From: RFTU01 sp049423145
GTDB taxonomy: Bacteria; Pseudomonadota; Gammaproteobacteria; Burkholderiales; Burkholderiaceae_C
NCBI GenBank assembly: GCA_049423145.1
Contig: JBMSQF010000036.1
Location: 1 to 25,353 of the forward strand
Length of the DNA stretch: 25,353 nt
Reading direction: 5' to 3'
Position 1 is the stretch's first letter, and every line of letters begins with the position of its first letter. This document shows positions 13,785 through 20,413 of the stretch, one piece after another. The notes below the pieces were generated by a model. It searched no databases. It was given only the letters and a program-made list of their open reading frames with translations, and had not been told where the DNA came from. A program made the position numbers and the translations under genes.

Positions 13785-15816
13785 GAGGTTCAGGTGCACC
13801 GTGGTGCACCGCCAGGATGGTCACGTCCAACCGGGCATCCGGTTCGCGCCCCTGCGCATTGCGGGCACTCGGATGGTGATCCACGCCACGCACCAGGCTG
13901 GAATAGCGGATGGTCACACGCACCGCCGGCAGCGCTGGAGCCGTGGCGGAGCCCGCCGTCTTTTCCATCCGCGCTCGGGCCGTGGCCACCTCATCGCTGA
14001 TGTCGATGCTTCGCCAATGCACGGCGTCGCCTGGACACCAACCGTTTCGGCCATACACCCAGGTCCCGCCTTGATTGGGAACCACGCCCTTGCCGACCTG
14101 CAAGGCACACGCTCGGTCGGTACCGGCCTCTGGCTGGGAAAGCGCCCGCACCGGGCCGTCGTCCACTTGAAAGTGATGCACGGTGTTGCAGAACTCTGCG
14201 CATTTGTCGTCGTCCGCAAAGCCATGCCCGGTGATGAGCGTGGCCAGCTGGACCCGCGCCACACCCGCAGGCACCGTGACCTGAACGGTGCCTTGGCGTT
14301 CAGCGTAACGCCCATCGGTCATCGCACCACCGGGGAAGGCCAGCGGCTGAGCATCCATGGGCACCTCGGTCTCCACGCCAGGCCTGGAAAGAAAGCGCAG
14401 GCTGGCCTTCACGCGATAGGGTTGAATGCTGTGAAATTCCCAGGTCAGCAGTGCCCGACCCTGCGCATCCCGCGGCGCGGTGCGTACCGCACGCTTGATC
14501 AGTCCGATCAGCGGTGTGGCGTCATGCAGCCACGACCCGCCCGACCAGTACGGGGTGATCCAGCGACCGGCCTCCCAATTGCAACGGCCCGCCTGGGCAT
14601 CCTCACAAAGATGCATCTGCACGATGTAGTCCCAAGGCGGGCATTGCGCCTTCAAAGGGCCATCGCACTCGAGACTCAATTCCCATGACAGGGCCGTCGC
14701 TCGCGCCAACCAGTCGAGCGGCAGGGCCGTCACCACGCGGGTGCGCTCACCCTTCCAGTGCGGATCGGCCACCCGCTGGCCCTCGAAAACCGGCAGCACC
14801 TGAAGGCCACCACGGTGGGCTTCTCGCAGCATCTTGACGCGCCGCTCGCTCAGATGGGCCAAATGCTGCGCCTCGAAGGCCAAGGATTCAAACGGGTCGA
14901 TGGCTTGAGGCAAGAGACTGTTGAAGGCGTAGGGGATGGTGCCCACCTCGGATACCGCACCATCGGCCCCCACCCTCGCGGCGATCGGCCACGCCCGCTG
15001 GCTGCGGACCGTAACCCGCAGCGTTTCACCGCGTTCATCAGCGGCGCGGGTGGCTGCGATGAGCGCCTCGCCCTCGGCCTTGGGCAGGGCTGCCAGTACG
15101 GTATCTGCGCACTCGGGACAGGTTCCACCGACGCGGTTGAGCGTGAGGTCGTTGTTGACGAAGAGCACGGCTGCCGCGCCGTGTCGGCGCGCGTGGCGGA
15201 TCTTCTCCACATAGGGGCACTGCCCGCGTCTGATCAGCACGGCACGCCCCTGTACCGGCACCGCAGGCGGTGCATCGGTGCAGGCCTCATGGCCGTAGTC
15301 CGCCAGCGCCCAGCGGGCACCCGGCGCATCAAGGGGTCGGCCCACACCGCTGTCGCCCAGTCCCACCGCACCCCATTCAGGATGGCCTTCCACGGCAACC
15401 AAACGCTGATCGTGCCCAAGCCGATCCATCTGGCCGCGGATCGCTGGGGGCAAATCCGCTGGGCGCAGCACGCTGACGGGCCTCGGCGCGGCTGCCACCA
15501 GCGCCGCCACCGGAGGGGGAATCCGGTCCTCCGAAGCGCCTGGTGCGCCCCGCACGACGGGCACCACCACCACCGCCACGGACGCCGGCAGGCCCGCCCA
15601 CAAGGCCGAGGGTGAGCCGCTCCAGAGCAAGCGGCTCAAGGGATCACCCCACTCATGGGTGATCACCATCGTGTCAGACTGGAATGGCGTCGGCCGGACG
15701 GCTGCTGGGGGCTCGAGCGGCAACGGCTGGGCATGGATGGGCCCTGAAGGCCCGCTGAGCAGGGCCGCCAACAGGCTCATCAGCCCCCTGAGGCCCGCCC
15801 CTCGCCACCGCATCAT
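13720..15816 (-). CDS. Large exported PNGase F-like protein with PA domain
   Basis: 698 residues. A signal peptide is likely (hydrophobic 9-22, cleavage near HAQ 30). The middle holds a protease-associated domain (about 180-265: GRAVLIRRGQCPYVEKIRHA, AAAVLFVNND). The C-terminal half resembles both jelly-roll domains of peptide-N-glycosidase F: CPPWDYIVQMHL (392-403), EAGRWITPYWSGGSW (415-429), ITGHGFADDDKCAEFCNTVH (528-547) and GGTWVYGRNGWCPGD (583-597). Asp396 and Glu541 are candidates for the catalytic acidic residues, by motif position. PNGase F removes N-glycans from glycoproteins by cleaving the Asn-linked amide; activity here is inferred. The known Elizabethkingia enzyme is about half this length. 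The last 30 residues (Pro/Arg-rich) are read antisense to the DUF2237 gene and look like a non-conserved extension. It follows the nitroreductase gene by 25 bp. Confidence 0.78.
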   Translation of the reverse strand: MMRWRGAGLRGLMSLLAALLSGPSGPIHAQPLPLEPPAAVRPTPFQSDTMVITHEWGDPLSRLLWSGSPSALWAGLPASVAVVVVPVVRGAPGASEDRIPPPVAALVAAAPRPVSVLRPADLPPAIRGQMDRLGHDQRLVAVEGHPEWGAVGLGDSGVGRPLDAPGARWALADYGHEACTDAPPAVPVQGRAVLIRRGQCPYVEKIRHARRHGAAAVLFVNNDLTLNRVGGTCPECADTVLAALPKAEGEALIAATRAADERGETLRVTVRSQRAWPIAARVGADGAVSEVGTIPYAFNSLLPQAIDPFESLAFEAQHLAHLSERRVKMLREAHRGGLQVLPVFEGQRVADPHWKGERTRVVTALPLDWLARATALSWELSLECDGPLKAQCPPWDYIVQMHLCEDAQAGRCNWEAGRWITPYWSGGSWLHDATPLIGLIKRAVRTAPRDAQGRALLTWEFHSIQPYRVKASLRFLSRPGVETEVPMDAQPLAFPGGAMTDGRYAERQGTVQVTVPAGVARVQLATLITGHGFADDDKCAEFCNTVHHFQVDDGPVRALSQPEAGTDRACALQVGKGVVPNQGGTWVYGRNGWCPGDAVHWRSIDISDEVATARARMEKTAGSATAPALPAVRVTIRYSSLVRGVDHHPSARNAQGREPDARLDVTILAVHHGAPEPPSRARGRAGLPGPERPRPARP
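13793..13810. repeat. Doubled self-complementary octamer
   Basis: GGTGCACC-GT-GGTGCACC: each half is itself palindromic, so the 18 bases are both a direct and an inverted repeat. It begins 8 bases after the DUF2237 stop, inside the overlapping PNGase-like gene. Possibly a coincidence of the His-His codons in that gene. Confidence 0.5.
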
Positions 15817-15841
15817 CGGGCCCCGCCCTGGAACTCAGCGC

Positions 15842-16456
15842 TCAGCGAAAGCTCAGCACTTCATCGAGACTTCGGCGCACCTTGCGCGGCCAATTGCCGG
15901 GCGCGGGCTTGCCCACGGCGATCAGCATCACCGGCACCTCGTGCGCCGCGAGCCCGCATGCTGCGGCAACGGCGGCCGGGTCGAAGCCGATCATGGCGCC
16001 CGACACATATCCCTTGCCCGTGGCTGCGAGCATCAGTGTCATGCTGGCCAGGGAAGCCGATCGGATGGCCTCATCCCGCTGAAACTGGTCTTTGCCCTCA
16101 TAGAGGCCATTGGCCATATTGATCCAGCCCTCATAGGCAGCCTGGTTGATCGCGCCGGCGTCCAGCATGGGCTTGATCAGGCGCGGCAGGTGGCGATGGC
16201 CACCGACTTCACCCACCACCACATAGGTGACCGCCGCATCACCGACCTTGGGCTGATTGAAGGCCGCTGCCTTCAGGCGTGCTTTGGCTTCGGGGCTGCT
16301 GACCGCGATGAAGCGCCAGTTCTGCATGTTGAAGGAGCTGGGACTTTCGGTGGCCAGCGCCACCAACTCGGTGATCTCCTCGCGGGACATCACGTGGGTG
16401 GCGTCAAAATTGTTGGCCGAGGTGCGGCCACGAATGGCCTCGATGACGGTGGTCAT
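15842..16456 (-). CDS. Nitroreductase family protein
   Basis: Predicted FMN-dependent NAD(P)H oxidoreductase, cytoplasmic, 204 residues. The N-terminal FMN-binding RGRTSANNF (9-17) and the SPSSFNMQNWRFIAVSS stretch (38-54, the usual SPS..N.QPW site) are clear. A central helix pair contains the SLASMTLMLAATGKGYVSGAMIG region, and the C-terminal VPVMLIAVGKPAPGNWPRKVRRSLDEVL completes the fold. AGGAGA lies 7 bases before the ATG. It has its own leader downstream of the rplQ terminator and is followed by the PNGase-like gene on the same strand. The physiological substrate is unknown. Confidence 0.92.
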   Translation of the reverse strand: MTTVIEAIRGRTSANNFDATHVMSREEITELVALATESPSSFNMQNWRFIAVSSPEAKARLKAAAFNQPKVGDAAVTYVVVGEVGGHRHLPRLIKPMLDAGAINQAAYEGWINMANGLYEGKDQFQRDEAIRSASLASMTLMLAATGKGYVSGAMIGFDPAAVAAACGLAAHEVPVMLIAVGKPAPGNWPRKVRRSLDEVLSFR

Positions 16457-16571
16457 GCAGATTTCTCCTGGATGAATTGAACGGCTCTACTGTAGAGCCC
16501 CACGGCGACTTTCGGGTCCGCGGGGCTCATCCCCGACACGACGGGTATTGAAGCAACCCCCAGCGGGCATC

Positions 16572-16596
16572 AAAAAGCCGACCCGCGGGTCGGCTT
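16572..16596 (-). terminator. Rho-independent terminator after rplQ
   Basis: On the minus strand an 8-bp GC-rich stem (AGCCGACC with GGTCGGCT; the CGCG between is itself palindromic) runs straight into five T residues (16576-16572). It lies 30 bases after the rplQ stop and closes the long ribosomal operon. Confidence 0.9.
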
Positions 16597-16625
16597 CTTC
16601 TTCAAGGGCTGGCGCCCCGTGTCCA

Positions 16626-17021
16626 TCACTCCGCTGCAGGCGTCGCTTCGGCGGCCACCGGCTCGGGGCGGTCCACCAATTCCACAAAGGCCATCGGCGC
16701 GTTGTCGCCCACGCGGAAGCCCATCTTCAGGATTCGGGTGTAGCCGCCCGGACGGGTGGCATAGCGAGGGCCCAGCTCGTTGAACAGCTTGGTGACGATC
16801 TCGCGGTCCCGCAGACGGGCAAAAGCCAGACGGCGATTGGCCACCGTGGGGGTGCGGCCCAGGGTGATCAGGGGCTCGACCACACGGCGCAGTTCCTTGG
16901 CCTTGGGCACGGTGGTCTTGATGGCTTCGTGGCGCAGCAGCGAGACGCACATGTTGCGAAGCATCGCCAAGCGGTGCTCGCTGGTGCGGTTGAGTTTGCG
17001 GAGTCCGTGTCCGTGACGCAT
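16626..17021 (-). CDS. rplQ: 50S ribosomal protein L17
   Basis: 131 residues, the usual betaproteobacterial length. MRHGHGLRKLNRTSEHRLAM at the start and KTTVPKAKELRRVVEPLITL in the middle are diagnostic. It sits at the exit side of the 50S subunit. The C-terminal tail is Ala/Glu-rich (VAAEATPAAE). AAGGAAAGG precedes the ATG. It is the last gene of the operon and is separated from rpoA by an unusually long 214-bp gap full of hairpins, which may set its expression relative to rpoA. Confidence 0.98.
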   Translation of the reverse strand: MRHGHGLRKLNRTSEHRLAMLRNMCVSLLRHEAIKTTVPKAKELRRVVEPLITLGRTPTVANRRLAFARLRDREIVTKLFNELGPRYATRPGGYTRILKMGFRVGDNAPMAFVELVDRPEPVAAEATPAAE

Positions 17022-17235
17022 GGTGCTTTCCTTTCCTTATTGAACCCTGGCCGTATCAGGTACCAGGGCTTGCAGTACGTCGACTGTGGTTGCCGAGAGA
17101 CCAAAGGGCGCCGGGCTGCCCCAAGCCCTTTGGTCACCCTCTCGGAGGGTGGTCGGTGTACTCACCGACCGGGAGCCGCGTTTCTTCACCCTCGCGGAGG
17201 GTGGCCCGTGTGTTCACGGGCCGGGTACTGACATT
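17022..17235 (-). repeat. Tandem composite hairpin array in the rpoA-rplQ gap
   Basis: Plus-strand positions: stem 17099-17109/17125-17135 (11 bp, GACCAAAGGGC with GCCCTTTGGTC). Unit A: hairpin 17135-17151 (7 bp, 3-base loop) and hairpin 17151-17170 (8 bp, GGTCGGTG with CACCGACC, 4-base loop). Unit B, 52 bp further: hairpin 17187-17203 (CACCCTC with GAGGGTG) and hairpin 17203-17222 (GGCCCGTG with CACGGGCC). Units A and B are near-identical over 40 bases. In the 8-bp stem they differ at two pairs, both compensatory: T-A 17153/17168 against C-G 17205/17220, and G-C 17155/17166 against C-G 17207/17218. A minor stem CCCTGG/CCAGGG lies at 17045-17068. It would be transcribed as part of the rpoA-rplQ mRNA. 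Function unknown. Confidence 0.85.
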
Positions 17236-18225
17236 TCAGCGCTTGTCCAAACCTTGCGGGGGCCAGTTTTCCAGGCGTGCGCCCAACGTGAGTCCGCGCG
17301 AAGCCAGCACTTCCTTGATTTCGTTGAGGGACTTGCGGCCCAGGTTCGGCGTCTTGAGCAGCTCGGTCTCGGTACGCTGGATCAGGTCGCCGATGTAGTA
17401 GATGTTCTCCGCCTTGAGGCAATTGGCCGAACGAACCGTGAGTTCGAGTTCGTCCACCGGGCGCAGCAGGATCGGGTCGAAATTCGCGCCCGAACGGGGT
17501 GCGGGCTCGGAGAAGGAGGCGATGTCGCTGCCCTCGAGTTGCGCGAACACGGCGAGTTGCTCCACCAGGATCTTCGCGGAAGCACGGATCGCCTCTTCGG
17601 GGCTGATGGCGCCGTTCGTCTCAATCTGCATGACGAGCTTATCCAGATCGGTACGCTGCTCCACACGCGCGTTCTCAACCGCATAGCTGACGCGCTTGAC
17701 CGGCGAGAAGGACGCGTCGAGCACGATGCGGCCGATGCTCTTGGTGGGTTCGTCCGCATGGCGGCGCAGCGTGCCCGGCACATAGCCACGGCCCTTCTCC
17801 ACCTTGATCTGCATGTCCAACTTGCCGCCAGCGGCCAGATTGGCGATCACATGCTCCGGGTTGATGATCTCCACATCGTGCGGGGTTTGGATGTCCGCAG
17901 CCGTGACGGGACCTTCGCCATCCTTGCGCAGCACCAGCGTGACCTCATCGCGGTTGTGCAGGCGGAAGACCACCCCCTTGAGGTTGAGCATGATGTGCAC
18001 CACGTCTTCCTGCACACCGTCGATGGTGGAGTATTCGTGGAGGACGCCGGCGATCGTCACCTCGGTCGGCGCATAACCAACCATGGAGCTCAAGAGCACG
18101 CGGCGCAGCGCGTTGCCCAGTGTGTGCCCATAGCCGCGCTCGAACGGCTCGAGCGTCACCTCGGCGCGATGGGCGCCCAGGGGTTCAACATTGATGGCTT
18201 TGGGCTTCAACAGATTCGTTTGCAT
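17236..18225 (-). CDS. rpoA: RNA polymerase alpha subunit
   Basis: 329 residues, the same length as the E. coli subunit. The N-terminal assembly domain has EPFERGYGHTLGNALRRVLL (26-45). A flexible linker precedes the C-terminal domain, whose LTVRSANCLKAENIYYIGDL contains the Arg/Asn residues that contact the UP element and CRP-type activators, followed by LGRKSLNEIKEVLASRGLTL. The ATG at 18225 has AGGGGA about 10 bases upstream. It lies in the alpha operon between rpsD (161-bp gap) and rplQ (214-bp gap). Confidence 0.98.
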   Translation of the reverse strand: MQTNLLKPKAINVEPLGAHRAEVTLEPFERGYGHTLGNALRRVLLSSMVGYAPTEVTIAGVLHEYSTIDGVQEDVVHIMLNLKGVVFRLHNRDEVTLVLRKDGEGPVTAADIQTPHDVEIINPEHVIANLAAGGKLDMQIKVEKGRGYVPGTLRRHADEPTKSIGRIVLDASFSPVKRVSYAVENARVEQRTDLDKLVMQIETNGAISPEEAIRASAKILVEQLAVFAQLEGSDIASFSEPAPRSGANFDPILLRPVDELELTVRSANCLKAENIYYIGDLIQRTETELLKTPNLGRKSLNEIKEVLASRGLTLGARLENWPPQGLDKR

Positions 18226-18300
18226 TGGTGTGTGTTCCCCTCAATACCCTCGGCTCGTTACACCGATAAGGCTGAAATGGACCAGCCGGACTTTTCTTTG

Positions 18301-18327
18301 CTGTGGCGCGCCCGGCATCCGCCACAG
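18301..18327 (-). repeat. Hairpin in the rpsD-rpoA gap
   Basis: Perfect 8-bp stem CTGTGGCG (18301-18308) with CGCCACAG (18320-18327), 11-base loop, in the 161-bp gap between rpsD and rpoA. There is no T-run on the minus strand, so it is not a standard terminator; it may be an mRNA processing or stability structure. Confidence 0.5.
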
Positions 18328-18386
18328 ACACCGACCGGACGCCACCCGAGCCAACAGCGGCGGGCGGTGTACCGGTTCAGTGGAGA

Positions 18387-19010
18387 TCAGCGCGAGTACA
18401 ACTCGACGATCAACGACTCGTTGATCTCCGAGCCGAATTCGTCGCGGTCGGGTGTCTTCTTGAACACGCCTTCCATCTTGCTCACATCCACCTGACACCA
18501 GGCGGGCAGGCCAGCGGACTCGGCCAGCTTGAGCGACTCCTGGATGCGCAACTGCTTGCGGGCCTTCTCACGCACGGCGACGGTGTCACCCACCTTGATC
18601 AGATAGGAAGCGATGTTCACCACCTCGCCGTTGACCGTGATGCCTTTGTGCGACACCAGCTGACGCGCCTCGGCGCGGGTGGAGCCGAAGCCCATGCGGT
18701 AGACGACATTGTCCAGACGCGATTCCAGCAGCGTCAGCAGGTTCACGCCGGTCGAGCCCTTGCGGCGCTCGGCTTCGGCGAAGTAGCGCCGGAACTGGCG
18801 CTCGAGGACGCCGTACATGCGCTTGACCTTCTGCTTTTCACGCAGCTGCACGCCGAAATCGGATGTGCGCTGACCGCTGGTGCGGCCATGCTGGCCGGGC
18901 TTGGATTCCAGCTTGATCTTGTCGGCGACGGCGCGGCGGCTGCTCTTGAGGAACAGGTCGGTGCCTTCGCGGCGGGAGAGTTTGCCCTTGGGGCCAAGAT
19001 AACGTGCCAC
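18387..19010 (-). CDS. rpsD: 30S ribosomal protein S4
   Basis: 207 residues, start GTG with AAGGA 9 bases upstream. MARYLGPKGKLSRREGTDLF, GQHGRTSGQRTSDFGVQLRE, the NVVYRMGFGSTRAEARQLVS motif of the S4 RNA-binding domain and the terminal INESLIVELYSR are diagnostic. A primary 16S rRNA-binding protein and, in E. coli, translational repressor of the alpha operon; whether that holds here is not shown. It is separated from rpsK by 158 bp. Confidence 0.98.
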   Translation of the reverse strand: MARYLGPKGKLSRREGTDLFLKSSRRAVADKIKLESKPGQHGRTSGQRTSDFGVQLREKQKVKRMYGVLERQFRRYFAEAERRKGSTGVNLLTLLESRLDNVVYRMGFGSTRAEARQLVSHKGITVNGEVVNIASYLIKVGDTVAVREKARKQLRIQESLKLAESAGLPAWCQVDVSKMEGVFKKTPDRDEFGSEINESLIVELYSR

Positions 19011-19168
19011 TTTGAGTGTCCTTCTTCAATCTGACGCAGGCGGGGTTGAACACATGTTCATCCGGTGCACTGCGCGAGTCTGGCCAATATTTTTTTGTGG
19101 GCTCAGACGGTGGGCTTCAAGGAAAACGGCCGTCACGGTCTTGCGACCGCGGCAGCCCGGGGAAACGG
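19011..19168 (-). other. Long rpsK-rpsD intergenic gap
   Basis: 158 bp without a gene. It contains the 14-base palindrome TGAACACATGTTCA (19047-19060), a run of seven T on the plus strand (19090-19096, within AATATTTTTTTG) and a small stem CGGTC/GACCG (19136-19149). None is a convincing terminator or promoter for the minus strand; the gap is presumably transcribed through. Confidence 0.5.
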
Positions 19169-19573
19169 TCAGATGCGGCGGCGCTTTTGAGGGCGGCAGC
19201 CGTTGTGCGGTACTGGCGTCACATCAGAGATCGAGTTGATGCGAATGCCCAGCGAAGCCAGCGCACGCACCGAAGACTCGCGACCTGGGCCGGGGCCCTT
19301 GATCTTGACGTCCAGGTTCTTGATGCCCTGCTCCTGCGCAGCGCGGCCGGCCACTTCGGCTGCCACCTGGGCTGCAAAGGGCGTGCTCTTGCGAGAGCCC
19401 TTGAAGCCCTGGCCGCCCGAGGAGGCCCAGGACAGCGCACCGCCTTGACGGTCGGTGATGGTGATGATGGTGTTGTTGAACGACGCATGCACATGCGCGA
19501 TGCCATCCGCCACATTCTTGCGGATCTTCTTGCTGACGCGTCGTGCAGCGGAGTTGTTCGGTGCCTTGGCCAT
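19169..19573 (-). CDS. rpsK: 30S ribosomal protein S11
   Basis: 134 residues. Basic N-terminus, then NVADGIAHVHASFNNTIITI, GGQGFKGSRKSTPFAAQVAA and the C-terminal SISDVTPVPHNGCRPQKRRR, all diagnostic of S11, which lines the mRNA path on the 30S platform. ATG at 19573 with only a weak GAGA-type ribosome site; 53 bp after rpsM. Confidence 0.98.
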   Translation of the reverse strand: MAKAPNNSAARRVSKKIRKNVADGIAHVHASFNNTIITITDRQGGALSWASSGGQGFKGSRKSTPFAAQVAAEVAGRAAQEQGIKNLDVKIKGPGPGRESSVRALASLGIRINSISDVTPVPHNGCRPQKRRRI

Positions 19574-19626
19574 AAGTTCAGTCTCGCTATGAGGTCCGTG
19601 GTGATCAGGTCAGAAAGGAAGCCCGG

Positions 19627-19992
19627 TCACTTCTTGATTGCGGCGGCCGACTTCTTCGGTCCCTTGCGGGTGCGCGCGTTGGTCTTGGTGCGCTGGCCGC
19701 GAACCGGCAGGCCGCGACGGTGGCGCATGCCGCGGTAGCAGCCGATGTCCATCAAACGCTTGATGTTGATCGACATCTCACGGCGCAGATCGCCTTCGAT
19801 CGTCATCGCAGCGATCTGCTCGCGGATCTTCTCGAGATCGGCGTCGTTCAGATCCTTGATCTTCTTCGTCCAGGGCACACCGGCAGCGTCGCAGATCTTC
19901 TGCGCAGTGCGACGACCGATACCGTAGATCGAAGTCAGACCGATCTCGGCATGCTTGTGCGGCGGAATGTTGATACCAGCAATACGGGCCAT
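19627..19992 (-). CDS. rpsM: 30S ribosomal protein S13
   Basis: 121 residues. MARIAGINIPPHKHAEIGLT, SIYGIGRRTAQKICDAAGV (helix-two-turns-helix) and RGMRHRRGLPVRGQRTKTNA identify it. It forms intersubunit bridges in the 30S head. GAGGAATCAAC precedes the ATG. 33 bp after rpmJ, where the alpha operon conventionally begins; no separate promoter is evident. Confidence 0.98.
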   Translation of the reverse strand: MARIAGINIPPHKHAEIGLTSIYGIGRRTAQKICDAAGVPWTKKIKDLNDADLEKIREQIAAMTIEGDLRREMSINIKRLMDIGCYRGMRHRRGLPVRGQRTKTNARTRKGPKKSAAAIKK

Positions 19993-20025
19993 GTTGATTC
20001 CTCAGTTCTGCTCAGCCTTGGCGAA

Positions 20026-20139
20026 TCAGCCCTGGCGCTGCTTGTGGCGGGGGTCGGTGCAGATCACACGCACCACACCGTGGCGACGGATGATCTTGCA
20101 GTTACGGCACATCTTCTTCACGGAAGCGGCTACTTTCAT
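20026..20139 (-). CDS. rpmJ: 50S ribosomal protein L36 (zinc-binding form)
   Basis: 37 residues: MKVAASVKKMCRNCKIIRRH followed by GVVRVICTDPRHKQRQG. C11, C14, C27 and H32 form the zinc site of the C+ form, so this is the zinc-dependent paralogue. AAGGAGAAGACC precedes the ATG. It lies between infA (47 bp upstream) and rpsM, the usual betaproteobacterial position. Confidence 0.97.
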   Translation of the reverse strand: MKVAASVKKMCRNCKIIRRHGVVRVICTDPRHKQRQG

Positions 20140-20186
20140 GGTCTTCTCCTTGACCTTTCCTATTGGTTCGCTGGTGCGTATTCCGG

Positions 20187-20405
20187 TTACTTGGCTCGGA
20201 ACACGATTCGCGCCCGACTCAAATCGTAAGGGGTGAGTTCCACCGTGACCTTGTCACCCGGCAGGATGCGGATGTAGTGCATGCGCATCTTGCCGGAGAT
20301 GTGTCCCAGAACCACATGCCCGTTTTCCAGCTTCACTCGGAAGGTGGCGTTGGGCAGGTTCTCGAGGATCTCACCCTGCATCTGAATGACGTCGTCCTTG
20401 GCCAT
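20187..20405 (-). CDS. infA: Translation initiation factor IF-1
   Basis: 72 residues, the standard length, one OB-fold: MAKDDVIQMQGEILENLPNA, TFRVKLENGHVVLGHISGKM and the final DLSRARIVFRAK (K/R-rich). IF-1 occupies the 30S A site during initiation. The ATG at 20405 is 8 bp after the secY stop, so translation is probably coupled. Longer upstream frames are secY read out of frame. Placement between secY and rpmJ is typical of betaproteobacteria. Confidence 0.97.
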   Translation of the reverse strand: MAKDDVIQMQGEILENLPNATFRVKLENGHVVLGHISGKMRMHYIRILPGDKVTVELTPYDLSRARIVFRAK

Positions 20406-20413
20406 CTTCTTGT

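Noticed and set aside
17135..17222. Reading the hairpin array as a CRISPR or as a pair of terminators
   Set aside because: Only two units with no spacer/repeat organisation, and no T-run after any stem on the minus strand.
17086..18495. 469-codon open frame on the plus strand
   Set aside because: Antisense to rpoA and to the hairpin-rich gap; no family resemblance.
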